DNA of 64,000 bases from Sipunculus nudus (Eukaryota > Annelida > Sipuncula > Golfingiida > Sipunculidae). Both the position numbers and the translations under genes were made by a program. The DNA is taken from NCBI GenBank assembly GCA_026874595.1, contig CM049306.1, positions 102,621,142 through 102,685,141 of the forward strand. The letters run 5' to 3'. Below, one piece after another: positions 9,859-24,800 of this stretch (position 1 is its first letter; each line of letters opens with the position of its first letter). Below the pieces are notes generated by a model, which had not been told where the DNA came from, did no database searches, and saw only the letters and a program-made list of their open reading frames with translations.

Positions 9859-12800
9859 CTACAAATTACAAAAATTAATTTCAAAATCATTTTCATGATT
9901 TCAATTCATCAGTCAATTATTTCAGTCATAACTTTGTACATAAAATTTGTTGTTCTTGAGACCTATTCATTCAAGATTGGATCTGGTTTTTGTTAAATCT
10001 ACACTTGAAAGTATCTATTGTATCTTCAATTGCCATTATCTGCAGCCTGTATTAAACATTTCAATATGTAAGGTAGAAGTAATATCAGAACATCAGGGTT
10101 AGAATTATTGTTTAAATGTCTTATTGTAAAATGGTTTGTACAGACTGCATGGATGGTATTTCCATCCCAGGTAGTACTCTGGTCTCTTTACAAATACCAG
10201 AAAATGGTAAAATTTGAAAATAATTTACATTCCTGTAAAACCATCCTTTGAACTGACTGCCCTTTTCAATAAAACATCACTAGATGTAAACACAAACGTG
10301 TTATTCATGATTTAAAAAGCCACTGCTTGCAGCATACAGAAGAGCATCTAAAATAATACATTCCTTATGATACTCAGAAAGCAATCACATACGTGTCAGC
10401 ATACTGGTTGACAATACCCATCTGTTCTGTGGCAATCTGGGCTTGTAGTGTTCTGATCTGTTCTTCTCGCTCATTTTCTGTTATTTGTAGAAACGGATAT
10501 TAAAAGAACATTTAGTAAACCAATATGAATTTATGCATAAGACTATTAAAATCATTTATAAACACAAGGTATTTTTACAACTTTTGACCACATTATGTAT
10601 TAATTCTGTTACATGTAATATGCATTTTACATATTAAATCAATGCACTATAATACTCTGTACCATGACACACTATTCTGTTTAAATGTACTACTATTGCA
10701 CTTACTGTATTGCACTTGAGGTGACTAATGTGTAATTGAAAAGCATTATTAATGTGCAGGTTTAGTACATTTAAAAGGTAAAACATCACACAATAGATAC
10801 AAGAGCTACAATACTATATTCTCTTGAATAAACAGCTAATTTATTCGAAGTTCTTTGTATCAAGCCAAGATACCCAGCAGATGCTCTGTGCTTGGTGATG
10901 GTGACTAACCTTTTGACTCCCATCGCTGGTCAGTGACACGTTTCAGGAAGAAGAATCCAATCACCAAGGCGATGATGAGAAGCATTCCTCCAAACATCCC
11001 ATAAAACCATGGCGACCTCTCAGCCACTGGATCTCCTGGTGCTGTAACAAACATCCATCTTGTCATTCCATGGACATAATACTATACAATTAGTTCAAAT
11101 GGCTCAGTTACAGAACTGGAAGATCCTTATGATTTCCTGAAAGACTGGACCTCTACCTTTTCATATTTCAGATTTGCAAACAAATTAAACTTAGCTGAAT
11201 TTATAATTTTCAGTTAAAATAATGTTGTTTTATAAATATGGTTAATGATCAAATAGTGTCACACTGTGGACGAGCTGAAGCAGCTTGTTCACAACTAAAA
11301 TAACACATTTCATTGGATAAGAAAGAAGTAGAAATATGACCAAAGTTTTTACTTACACATAGTTAGCAAATTTCATTTTTTGCATGCATTTTATCCCAAA
11401 CAAATTCACAAATGAAACAATTCAAACTAAATATACTTGACTGGATGGACAGCCAGAACTGAGGTCTTCAAGTCTGCCACCATGTACTTACGGAAGCCTG
11501 AGGTTTTGAAGTCTTGTAGTTCAGCAGGTGCTTCCTGTCCAGCTCCGTTCTTGGCCACTACACGAGCTTGGTAGACCGTCCCTGGCTCCAAGTTCTCAAT
11601 GTAAACCCAGTTACGGTCGTACTCGTCAGGCGTGTTTTCCCACAGGTACTGACCTACAGGTAATAAGAAACCGTGAATTCAAGTTGACTGAGTAAAACTG
11701 AGAAAAGTGTGTCCATCATGGAGAATGAGGTATCATAAATTTACCATATATTTTTTCGATATGTTTCATGTTCATGATTTAATATAAACAAAGCATGACT
11801 GACATTTCATATTTAAATATAAGTGGAAATAGGGTATTTATATGGTGTGTATTAACATTTGCAGCTGCACAGCTTCTAATGTTTATGAAATTTATATACT
11901 GTATGTATATTGGGAAACTGTCAGTATTATGTTTAGAATTAATCTTTATGAAAAATACCCAGGTTTCGGCTGTGATGGTGAACCCATTCATTTACCAATG
12001 CTGAAAGTGACCAGTGTCAAAACTCATAAAGAATTTCTTATTTAAGTAATGAAGAACTTAACATTAAAGTACAAGTGAATTTTATCTTTACCTCTTGGTC
12101 TGTACTGAGAGAAAAAGACACTCCCTGGGTTGCCAGTGCGAGAAGGCTCCCATGTGATGTTGACTGCTGTCTCCCAGAAATCAACGAAACCAAAGGTGGG
12201 TCGAGATGGTGCTGCAAGGAAGATAATCAAATGACAGCAAACTGCTGGCTGGGCACTGAAGGTAAGTAATATTTCCCTATACAATCAATTTAAAAAAAAG
12301 AACTATAGCTCTTAAAACTTATACCTGAACCAGACTTGGTTTAATGTCTGCGCAGAACAATTGATATACAATGGACAATCTTAATTGTAGTAAGATAATA
12401 TTTAAGATTATTAATTATTTTAGTTGAACTGATTTAATTAAATGACAATACAAAATGTATAAAATACAGTGAAACCTCTTTGTGTCGAACTCGTTTTTGT
12501 TGAATAACCCGCTTATGTCGAAGTTACAGACTCGATATTCAGAACAACTCTAGCTAAATTATTACCAAATAAAACCCGCTTGTGTCGAACCTCGGTTTTG
12601 TCAAGGTTTTCCAAGGGTCCAATCGACTTCGACACAACAAAGTTTCACTGTATGTAGTTAATAGCAGTAATCATGCATAATTAATATGCTGACCGGTATT
12701 CTCATCCACAAAAGCATTTATAATCACATCGGGGTACAACTAGAAATTTCTGGCATCGGAGATGCCATAGTATCCCTAGAGAATTAAGGCATACATCCAT

Positions 12801-15800
12801 GTAAAATAGGCCCCCTTCTTCAGAAGCACTTCTGACACTTGAGAAGGCCACCTTGGAGGTGAGAATTCAAGTATCAAATTTGAAGAGAAAAAAAAGCAGT
12901 AATGTTATGGGTTTACAAAAAACCTACATTTCTTCAGGTCTGACCTTAAAAACCGAGATATTATTATCAAGCTTTCTTGATTTCAGGTTTTATGGGGTTA
13001 GGAACAATCTGGAAGTCATAACCTGTCATTAAGACATTAGAGCCAATCTCTGAGGTTTAACGAGATTTCACCATTGTACAATTGAAGCACTGGTGCAGTT
13101 CTAACCAGGGAATCTTCAGCTCCAAAGTCCAAATCCTTAACCAGAAGGCTACGTCCTACCCCATGATTGATTTTAATTTCAGGTGTAGCATACTTACGAC
13201 CAGCAGGTGTGGTGGACATGTCCAGAAATATGGGCTCCCCCTGACCAGCCTGTGTAACTGCTGACAGGAACACTCTGTACAGGCGCTGGGGCTGCAGACC
13301 GGACAGCTGGGCACGGGTCACTGATGGGTCAGTTATGGGTTTACGGTACTGCAGCCTACCCATGTTTAATCCAGTGACTATAAAACAACATTTACATGTA
13401 ACAGTGAATATGAGCTTAGCAGCATTATAACAGAAAACAAATTGAAAGTTGTTGTATCTACATTAATTATAATTTTTATCCAAGAGGTTTACCTATTGCA
13501 GAGCACTTTAAAATAACACTTAACAATATAAAGGAAATATATTAGATATACCATACATATATGCCAATAAGTTTCACCTATTACAGTGACCAAAATGAGG
13601 TGAAAGTTGACCCCGACATATAGATTAACCTCATTTTTTTTCTTTTAATCTCTCACATTCTATAGTAGCAAGCTCTCTACAGGACGATAGCACCGGTAAC
13701 TCCCACGTAGTCTTGCTCAAACATGGTTTAACTATACTTCAGCTTGTACTTTATAACATTATACTATCTATTTAATTTTCATTTTATTTAAAGCAACTTA
13801 ATCTAAACCTTTCCCAATGTGTAACTCTCTGAAAACATAATGTTTCTTTAAAATATTGTTTCACTTTGAAATTGATGGATTTAATTTCTTCCATTCCAAC
13901 CATTAATTGAGGTTCAGGCAGATTTGGGATATTCAACTGTACTTCATGACTCACTTGACTGGTAAGACATGTTGTAGCCAATCAGGACACCATTAGGTTC
14001 CCGAGGTGCCATCCATGTCATGTCAAAGTGGGTGGCTCCACGGGCTCTCACCTGGAACAAGGCTGGTGGTCCTGGCTCTGGGAAAAACACAGATAATTAG
14101 AATATTCAACAATCATCTCATATCCATGGAACTATATACTTTAAACTTAAAAAATACAGATAAAGCAATCTGTTGGCTACAAATTAAGTTATTTTGTTCT
14201 AATAGCAATTTGATACATGGAGGTAATTCAACAAAAATGCAAAATACAAAAAAAAATGTGAAAAGCAATTAATCAGAGCCAAGTATAAAGTGTTAGACGG
14301 AGCAAATGGTTATGGCACTGGAATTAGTTCTACGCTTAAGGTCAGAGGTCGAATCCTGTAGTCTCAACTTCAACATGGATCTCATAGTCTTTCTAATATG
14401 CCCTTGCTATATCCTATTACTACTAAATCCTTTAACTCTTGGCTTATTCCTAGTTCTACATAAAACATAAAATCTAGAGGGCTTTATGATACATTTTCCT
14501 TATTATCTCATTCCTTTATTCTAAAACAAGTGACCTAGGGGTCTAATGTTCACTCTGTGAATTACTGTGCACGATGGCAGTTGATTAAAAAAGAAAAAAA
14601 GGTGAATGTAAAAATACCAATTAATTCCTTTCCAAGTAGACATTGTCCTATTGCACAAGGTAGGTGGCACCACGTGTCTGGTTTATGAGAAAACTTTCCA
14701 AGATCGATGTACATGCCAAATTTTAGACCAATACTCCTGAGATATGAGCAATTTTCACCCAAAGCATATGAACGAATGGACAAAACAGGAAAACGATTTC
14801 AGATGGCACCACCAGTCTTGTTTACAAAATGGAGGTGTTGAGGATCTATGGACATGCACAATTTCAACCCAATACACTGAACAACCATAAAGACGAACAG
14901 ATGGCAACTGCAAAGATGAACACTCCACAAAAAGTATTGTAGACGGTGCCACCTGTCTGGTTTACAAGAAAACTTTTCAGGATGGATGGACATGCCAAAT
15001 TTCAGACCAATACATTGAACGAGTCCAGAGATATGAGCAATTTTCACCTATAGCAAATGTACGGATGGATGCTACAGGAAAATGATTGCAGATGGCGCTA
15101 CCAGTCTTGAGTGTAAGTTTGAGGAGTCCAAGATCTATGGAGAAGCACAATTTCAGGCCAGTACAGCAAATCACTCCTCAGAAAAAGGCATTAATTTATT
15201 CTACAAAAACAGGAAGGTAGGTGGTGCCACCTGTCTGGTTTATGAGAAAACTTTCCAAAAATGGATGGACAAGCCAAATTTCAGACCAATACCTTCAACC
15301 ACTTCTGTGATATGAGCAATTTTCACCCACAGCAAATGTACTGAAGGATTTCATTGGAAAATGATTGCAGATGGTAAGTGTCCAAGATCTATGGATATGC
15401 ACAATTTCAGCTCAATATGTTGAACCACTCCTGAGATTAGGGCTGTTATCTAAAAGACACCCAGGTTTGTATTGAACAGAAAGGTCAACCGTCATTGTTA
15501 CCTACAACTACATAACTGAGGGAGCAAGTATGCCGGATTTCAGAAACATCTGTCCAAGGGTCCCAGATGAGACTCTGTTTTGGCAGATTATAACAAATAA
15601 ATACTTAATGACATATCTTCGATAAAAGCAGATAAGACCATTCGGCCTGCTGAAAGTAGCTAAACACAGGTCAACATCATTAAGCAGTCACATGATCAAT
15701 ATTCCTGTGAAATTTGAAACTGAAGAATGCAGCATTTCCTAAGATATTTGGTAATAGAAAATACATCATGTATAGAAGCACATCAAGTTGTCAAATATTG

Positions 15801-18800
15801 CGATCAACACAATTTGAACTTCCGTAGATATGCCATCTTGAAAATGACTTGACTGAATTTATACTCAGATTATTCCCCCTCTCTAAGGAACTGCTGACTA
15901 TGATATAAAAGCCAAAGTATTTATACTTTATGACATATCTTGGAAGAAGTGGAAAAGACCACTAAGCCTGTATAAAATAGGTCAACAAAGGTGGTGCCAC
16001 CTGGAGGTCAAAATCGTTTAACAGTCACATGATCAATATTCCTGTGAAATTTGGAACTTAAGGCTTCAGCAGTTCCTAAGATATTTGGTAACAGACAATA
16101 CATTATGTATAGAAACACATCAAGTTGTTAAATTTTTCAATGGACACAATTTAAAGTTTCATAGAGACGCCATCTTGATTACTTGACTAAATTTATACTC
16201 AAATTATTCCCCTTCCTCCAAGGAACTGTTGACTATGATATGAAGGACAAAATACTAATACTTTTTGACTTATCATGGAAGAAGTGGAAAAGACAATTTT
16301 GTCCCAAAGAAAGTAGGTCAACACAGGTGGCACCACCAGGAGGTCAAAATCATTTAGCAGTCACATGATCTATATTCCTGTGCAATTTGATACATGGAGG
16401 TAATTCAACAAAAATGCAAAATACAAAAAAAAATGTGAAAAGCAATTAATCAGAGCCAAGTATAAAGTGTAAGACGGAGCAAATGGTTATGGCACTGGAA
16501 TTAGTTCTACGCTTAAGGTCAGAGGTCAAATCCTGTAGTCTCAACTTCAACATGGATCTCATAGTCTTTCTAATATGCCCTTGCTATATCCTATTACTGC
16601 TAAATCCTTTAACTCTTGGCTTATTCCTAGTTCTACATAAAACATAAAATCTAGAGGGCTTTATGATACATTTTCCTTATTATCTCATTCCTTTATTCTA
16701 AAACAAGTGACCTAGGGGTCTAATGTTCACTCTGTGAATTACTGTGCACGATGGCAGTTGATTAAAAAAGAAAAAAAGGTGAATGTAAAAATACCAATTA
16801 ATTCCTTTCCAAGTAGACATTGTCCTATTGCACAAGGTAGGTGGCACCACGTGTCTGGTTTATGAGAAAACTTTCCAAGATCGATGTACATGCCAAATTT
16901 TAGACCAATACTCCTGAGATATGAGCAATTTTCACCCAAAGCATATGAACGAATGGACAAAACAGGAAAACGATTTCAGATGGCACCACCAGTCTTGTTT
17001 ACAAAATGGAGGTGTTGAGGATCTATGGACATGCACAATTTCAACCCAATACACTGAACAACCATAAAGACGAACAGATGGCAACTGCAAAGATGAACAC
17101 TCCACAAAAAGTATTGTAGACGGTGCCACCTGTCTGGTTTACAAGAAAACTTTTCAGGATGGATGGACATGCCAAATTTCAGACCAATACATTGAACGAG
17201 TCCAGAGATATGAGCAATTTTCACCTATAGCAAATGTACGGATGGATGCTACAGGAAAATGATTGCAGATGGCGCTACCAGTCTTGAGTGTAAGTTTGAG
17301 GAGTCCAAGATCTATGGAGAAGCACAATTTCAGGCCAGTACAGCAAATCACTCCTCAGAAAAAGGCATTAATTTATTCTACAAAAACAGGAAGGTAGGTG
17401 GTGCCACCTGTCTGGTTTATGAGAAAACTTTCCAAAAATGGATGGACAAGCCAAATTTCAGACCAATACCTTCAACCACTTCTGTGATATGAGCAATTTT
17501 CACCCACAGCAAATGTACTGAAGGATTTCATTGGAAAATGATTGCAGATGGTAAGTGTCCAAGATCTATGGATATGCACAATTTCAGCTCAATATGTTGA
17601 ACCACTCCTGAGATTAGGGCTGTTATCTAAAAGACACCCAGGTTTGTATTGAACAGAAAGGTCAACCGTCATTGTTACCTACAACTACATAACTGAGGGA
17701 GCAAGTATGCCGGATTTCAGAAACATCTGTCCAAGGGTCCCAGATGAGACTCTGTTTTGGCAGATTATAACAAATAAATACTTAATGACATATCTTCGAT
17801 AAAAGCAGATAAGACCATTCGGCCTGCTGAAAGTAGCTAAACACAGGTCAACATCATTAAGCAGTCACATGATCAATATTCCTGTGAAATTTGAAACTGA
17901 AGAATGCAGCATTTCCTAAGATATTTGGTAATAGAAAATACATCATGTATAGAAGCACATCAAGTTGTCAAATATTGCGATCAACACAATTTGAACTTCC
18001 GTAGATATGCCATCTTGAAAATGACTTGACTGAATTTATACTCAGATTATTCCCCCTCTCTAAGGAACTGCTGACTATGATATAAAAGCCAAAGTATTTA
18101 TACTTTATGACATATCTTGGAAGAAGTGGAAAAGACTACTAAGCCTGTATAAAATAGGTCAACAAAGGTGGTGCCACCTGGAGGTCAAAATCGTTTAACA
18201 GTCACATGATCAATATTCCTGTGAAATTTGGAACTTAAGGCTTCAGCAGTTCCTAAGATATTTGGTAACAGACAATACATTATGTATAGAAACACATCAA
18301 GTTGTTAAATTTTTCAATGGACACAATTTAAAGTTTCATAGAGACGCCATCTTGATTACTTGACTAAATTTATACTCAAATTATTCCCCTTCCTCCAAGG
18401 AACTGTTGACTATGATATGAAGGACAAAATACTAATACTTTTGACTTATCATGGAAGAAGTGGAAAAGACAATTTTGTCCCAAAGAAAGTAGGTCAACAC
18501 AGGTGGCACCACCAGGAGGTCAAAATCATTTAGCAGTCACATGATCTATATTCCTGTGAAATTTGAAACTGAAGGCTGCAGCATTTCCTAAGATATTTGG
18601 CAACAGACAATACATCACATATAAAAACACATCAAGTTGTCAATTATTGCAATAGACACAATTTGAGTTTCATAGAGACGCCATTTTGAAAATGGCTTGA
18701 CTGAATTTATACTCAGATTATTCCCTTTCCTCTAAGGAACAGATGGCTATGATGTAAAAGCCAAAGTATTTATACTTTATGAAATATCTTGGAAGAAGTG

Positions 18801-21800
18801 GAAAAGACCATTACAGCCTGTATAAAGTAGGTCAACAAAGATGGTGCCACCTGGAGGTCAAAATCGTTTAACAGTCACATGATCAATATTCCTGTGAAAT
18901 TTGGAACTGAAGGCTGCAGCAGTTCCTAAGATATTTGGTAACAGACAATACATTATGTATAGAAACACATCAAGTTGTTAAATTTTTCAATGGACACAAT
19001 TTAAAGTTTCATAGAGATGCCATTTTGAAAATGGCTTGACTGAATTTATACTCAAATTATTCCCCTTCCTCCAAGGAACTGTTGACTATGATATGAAGGA
19101 CAAAATACTAACTTTTTGACTTATCATGGAAGAAGTGGAAAAGACAATTTTGTCCCAAAGAAAGTAGGTCAACACAGGTGGCACCACCTGGAGGTCAAAA
19201 TCATTTAGCAGTCACATGATCTATATTCCTGTGATATTTGAAACTGAAGGCTGCAGCATTTCCTAAGATATTTGGTAACAGACAATACATCACGTATAGA
19301 AACCCATCAAGTTGTCAAATATTGCAATGGACACAATTTGAGTTTCATAGAGACACCATTTTGAAAATGGCTTGACTGAATTTACACTCAGATTATTCCC
19401 TTTCCTCTAAGGAACTGTTGGCTATGATATAAAAGCCAAAGTATTTATACTTTATGAAATATCTGGGAGGAAGTGGAAAAGACCATTACAGCCTGTATAA
19501 AATAGGTCAACAAAGGTGGTGCCACCTGGAGGTCAAAATCGTTTAACAGTCACATGATCAATATTCCTGTGAAATTTGGAACTGAAGGCTGCAGCAGTTC
19601 CTAAGATATTTGGTAACAGACAATACATCTTGATTGAAACACATCAAGTATTCAAATTTTTCAATCGACACAATTTGAGTTTCATAGAGACGCCATTTTG
19701 AAAATGGCTTGACTGAATTTATACTCAAATTATTTCCCTTCCTCTAAGGAACTGTTGACTATGATATGAAGGACAAAATACTAATAATTTTTTACTTATC
19801 ATGGAACAAGTGGAAAAGACAATTTTGTCCCAAAGAAAGTAGGTCAACACAGGTGGCACCACCTGGAGGTCAAAATCATTTAGGAGTCACATGATCAATA
19901 TTCCTGTGAAATTTGAAACTGAAGGCTGCAGCATTTCCTAAAATATTTAGTAACAGACAATACATCACGTATAGAAACACATCAAGTTGTCAAATATTGC
20001 AATGGACACAATTTGAGTTTCATAGAGACACCATTTTGAAAATGGCTTGACTGAATTTATACTCAGATTATTCCCTTTCCTCTAAGGAACTGTTGACTAT
20101 GATATAAAAGCCAAAGTATTTATACTTTATGAAATATCTTGGAAGAAGTGGAAAAGACCATTACAGCCTGTAGAAAGTAGTTCAACAAAGGTGGTGCCAC
20201 CTGGAGGTCAAAATCATTTAACATTCACATGATCAATATTCCTGTGAAATTTGGAACTGAAGGCTGCAGGAGTTCCTAAGATATTTGGTAACAGACAATA
20301 CATCATGTACAGATACACATCAAATTTTCAAATTTTTCGATCGACACAATTTGAAGTTTTATAGAGATGCCATCTTGAAAATGACTTGACTGAATTTATA
20401 CTCAAATTATTCCCCTTCCTCTAAGGAACTGTTGACTATGATATGAAGGCCAAAATGTTAATTCTTTATGACTTATCTTGGAGGAAGTGGAAAAGACCAT
20501 TTCGTCCCGCAGAAAGTAAGTCAGCATAGGTGGCGCCACCAAAAGCTTATTTTTGCATGTCCATCCCATGATCAGTGATTCTGCAAAGTTTCATTAAGGT
20601 AGCTGCTGAGGCTGTTGAGATATTTGGTAACAGACGGTGGACAGTTGACAGTGGACAGTGGATGGCGGACGCTGCGCCATGGCATAAGTTAACAGAGTGA
20701 ACTAAAAAGGCAAACAATCAGTGCTTCCAAATATAGCCATAGACCTACCCTTAAAAGAGTTCAGTTAAAACTAGATTTGGTCGGACAATGGTCCTCAGAA
20801 GGCCCCACATTTCTGGTAGTGCTGGACTAGTTTAAATATAGGTAAAAAGTTTAGTTTATAGTTTAAAAATATAATAAACAAAAACAGGTTTTTATCAATG
20901 TGCATGAGGGAGTAAAATTATATAAGCCTATTTTTTTAGAATATCCACTTTTTCCATAAGAAGTTTTTATCTGAATCATTTTTTTTATTTACAGGTTTTA
21001 TAAATTTTTAAGAAAAAACAAGGGACCTATGGGTCACTGTGCTCAGCTGACGTTAACCTTGAAGGTAAAAATTTAAATAATATCAAATGGAGATAAAGTG
21101 TAAGAGGAAGAGGTAATAAAGGCCATGGTTGGTTTATATGATTGGTTTGTATTGATGAGCAAGAAATTGTTGCAAATAATATTTTGTGACCTGACCATGT
21201 GTTTCCTAATGTTGAAACTGAAGCATGTTAGCAGTTTGTGAACAAATGATCTGTACAATTACCATGATCATTAGTTGGCTTTTCGATTAACTGTTGACAT
21301 TTCAGTAGTTTACACATTTGTTCAATCCAATCTTTCTTTGTATAATATATATTATTAAATATATGTTTTTTTTTTATGAAATGTATACAGTTGAAATATA
21401 ACTAATTAACAACATAAAACATGGCAAACAAAGCCTGATCTCAAATTCTGCTGATGCAGGAAAATAATGAACAAATGTTTGTAATAAATCCTCATTTTTT
21501 TATCACATCAATTTTTTTTAAAATTTAAGTTTATATTTCTATACATTTTCAATATAACATATATATCTGGATATAAAAGTTGATTCATAATTCTCAATTG
21601 CATCATCATAAATCCAATTTTGTCAGATAACACCACATCATGCATACAAATGTTTATTAATTTTTTACCACAAAACTATATCTTTTATATCTGCAAAACA
21701 ATAAATACCTAAAAAAAAATACTTGATTTAGATTTCTCAATTTTATTTTTTAATTGTGTCTTAATTTATCCATAATGTGCTTCATATTTTATAATAATTT

Positions 21801-24800
21801 AAGCATACTGATGGGTTCCATCATGATTGGTAAAATCATTTAAAAGAAAAATGATTTCTTTAAAAATGCTACATTACACAACATTGCATCTTCTGGATTA
21901 CACCTTGAATTACTTTTTCTAGGAAAGTTTTTGCATATCAGAGTGGAAACAGCATTACAATTAAGGAGATACAGTGAACACTTGGTGGGTTGGGTTTGCG
22001 GGGGGGGGGGGGGGGGGGGGGGTGATTGGGGTGGTGATATGAGAATAACTGTACACCTGTCACAGCAGGGGATCTCCCCCAGTGACTGTAACAAATCAGA
22101 AACCCTGGCATAGCTGAATTCCAGTGACCTGGAGTGGGACCCTGCATCTGTAATCTGTAATCAAAGCAAATGACTACAATAGAGCGTCAAGATAAAAATC
22201 AATAACTAGCTTAATTTTCAAGCTTTTACTTCCAAATTTCAGATTTAAACAAATAAAATATTAATGTTTACATGGTGTGAAAATTAAATCAATGGTACTT
22301 ACAGGAAAAAAACGTGCCATGGTCAAAGTTGGGCAAAATTTAAGGTACTGATTTTATTTTTATGCTAATTACTTTAAAAATTTACAAAATTCAGATCTAA
22401 TTTTGGGTAAACAATTAAATCTTAATTAAACATAGTTATATACTTGGGAAAATAGACTCTAGTTTCAAAATTTTTCATGTTAAGTGAGTAAATATTTTTC
22501 CTGATTTTTTACAAAGTCCATTATGTTTGGGCCCATAACTTAAAGAATTTATACTTAACAGACTTAATTTCTGGCATGTACATAGAAACAATATAGAAGA
22601 ATATTTATGGTAAATATGAGGAAAAACAGATGAGTGGTTTTGATATTAGGCAGTCCTGAAGTGTGAAAATAGGATTTTAATAAAAAATTGAGGTTTTTCC
22701 TTAATTTCTCAAAGGAACGAAGTTGCAAAGATCCAGTTTTCGGCTTGGTAGGAGATCTTGGGGACATCTAACATTATGCTGAATTTTGGATTCCTAGGTC
22801 TTACGGTTTCAAAACGTGCCACATCTACGGACGGACGGACGGAAGGACGGACGGACGGACAGACGGACGGATGACGGACAATGGACCACGACTATAGCTC
22901 AGATGACTTATAGTCAGCTGAGCTAAAAACTGAAAATATAAGTTAAAATATTAGAATAATTGCACAAGTTACAATCATTATATATACAGAGTAAAAAAAC
23001 TGAAACTATAAGTTAAAATATTAGAATTGTTGCAAAAGGTGCAATCATTATATATCCAGAGTGTAGCTCATATTCGGTCATATTATGCATACACATATAT
23101 TTTATTATTTTTAAATCTTAAATGTTTAAACTGAATTTAAAAGAAAATAATGCCACAACATGGCATCTACAAGAATATTCCTTGAATCACTATTAAAAAG
23201 TTTTGCACACTGGAGTTTTCAGTACATGGTTAATTTTATTCACCAAAATAAAATAAAAGATTAAGTAAATTTGATAAAATAAAACATCTTTTAAAATAAA
23301 GTATACACACTGTTGGTTGAATGAGGGACAAACAATATCGTGCTAATTACTATCCCAGTTTTAATTTATTACTGGAATTAATAGTCAATTTCACACTGGT
23401 GAAGTTTTTACTCTTCTGAAGTAAGGAATTACTTATCTGATGAACATCCACACTTTCATAGCAATACACCACTTTGTGGACACAAGTAAATGTACACTTT
23501 AATCATTGTAACCCTGGTTGTACAATAAAAAATCTAAAATGTAGCATAGCCTAGAATAAGAATGAATCAAATACAGAAAATAACTAGAATACGGGTAGTT
23601 GACAAGCGACTACGTGTATCCGCCTAAATCAGAGTGGAACGGGTGAAGTGAGGCATGGATTGAGTGGCAAGGGGAAATAGAGTGTTGCATATTAGCATGG
23701 ATGTCTGCAGCCAAATTGTGTATGTAGGTTGCCCCCCCCCCCCCCCCCCACCACAAAATCCAGAAAGCCATCCAAGTTGTATACATATGCAAAATTTTAG
23801 GCAGATAAGTCAAACCACTACATGTATATGAGTGATTTTAGGGCGTGGCAGACAAACAGATGGACGCTGAGCAAAAATGGTTGCAGGTGACGCCACCAGT
23901 TTTGCATATGATAAAGAACTATGTGAGAACTATACACATGCAAAACTTTGGCCCAATCGGTCAAATGGTTCCCAAGATATGAGCTTGGATGTCTGCTTCA
24001 TAAACTAGAATGCAGGTGGCGCCACCTGTCATAAAATCAAGAGAGCTGTCGGGGATGTATAAACCTGCAAAATTTTAGGCAGATATGTCAAACCACTGTC
24101 GAGATATGAGTGATTTTATCCCATGGCAGACAAACAGACAGGAGCTGTGCAAAAATGGCTGCAGGTGGCGCCACCAGTTTTGTGTATGATAAAGAGCTAT
24201 GTGAGATCTATACACATGCAAAATTTTGGCCCAATCGGTCAAACGGTTCCCGAGATATGAGCTTGGATGTCTGCAGCGTAAACCTGTCATACAATCAGAA
24301 AAGCTATCCAGGATGTATACGCATGCCGAATTTCAGGTGAATTAGTCTAGTCACTGCAGAGATATGAGTGATTTTAACCCAAGGCAGACGAACAGATGGA
24401 CACTGTGCAAACATGGTTGCAGGTGGCGCCACCATTTTTTGTGTATGTTATAAAGCTCTCCAAGGGCTACATTTGTGCAAAAAATGTTTCCTGATCGGTC
24501 AAACGGTTCCCGAGATATGTGGGTTTTATGTGTGGAAACAGACGCACAAACGGACGCAGAGCGTGGAGGAATGGTCAGAGGTCAAAACAAAATCGGGGCG
24601 CAGCAGTTCACATGTGATCCGAACATAATCCCGGGTTTCGTAAAATTCCGCCCAGCGGTTACGGAGGAGTTCTCCGGACACCTAAGCAGCGGCAGCGGCG
24701 GCGGCGGCGTGCAGCTGAAAACATAGTATCCGCAAAACTCTGTTTTGGCGGATACAATAACATTCATCTAGTTTATGCAACATCGGGGGGGGGGGGGGGG

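Larger units (their letters stand above)
14526..20708 (+). mobile_element. Element E: 6.2-kb non-autonomous element with expanded internal array
   Basis: Starts ACAAGTGACCTAGGGGTC, with GTTCACTCTGT at 14548-14558. Ends ACAGAGTGAAC (20692-20702) followed by TAAAAA, and the two motifs are exact reverse complements. The interior has degenerate units with a GGTGGCACCAC-type core, then a tandem array of about 338-bp units, then a GGACAGTGGA-like tract. No protein frame of interest; the short frames present are array by-products. The length is inflated by the 2,177-bp duplication. Confidence 0.7.

Noticed and set aside
14562-17492. Sets of paired short frames on the minus strand and one plus frame
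   Set aside because: Identical sets exist because of the 2,177-bp duplication; each is an array by-product without domain features.
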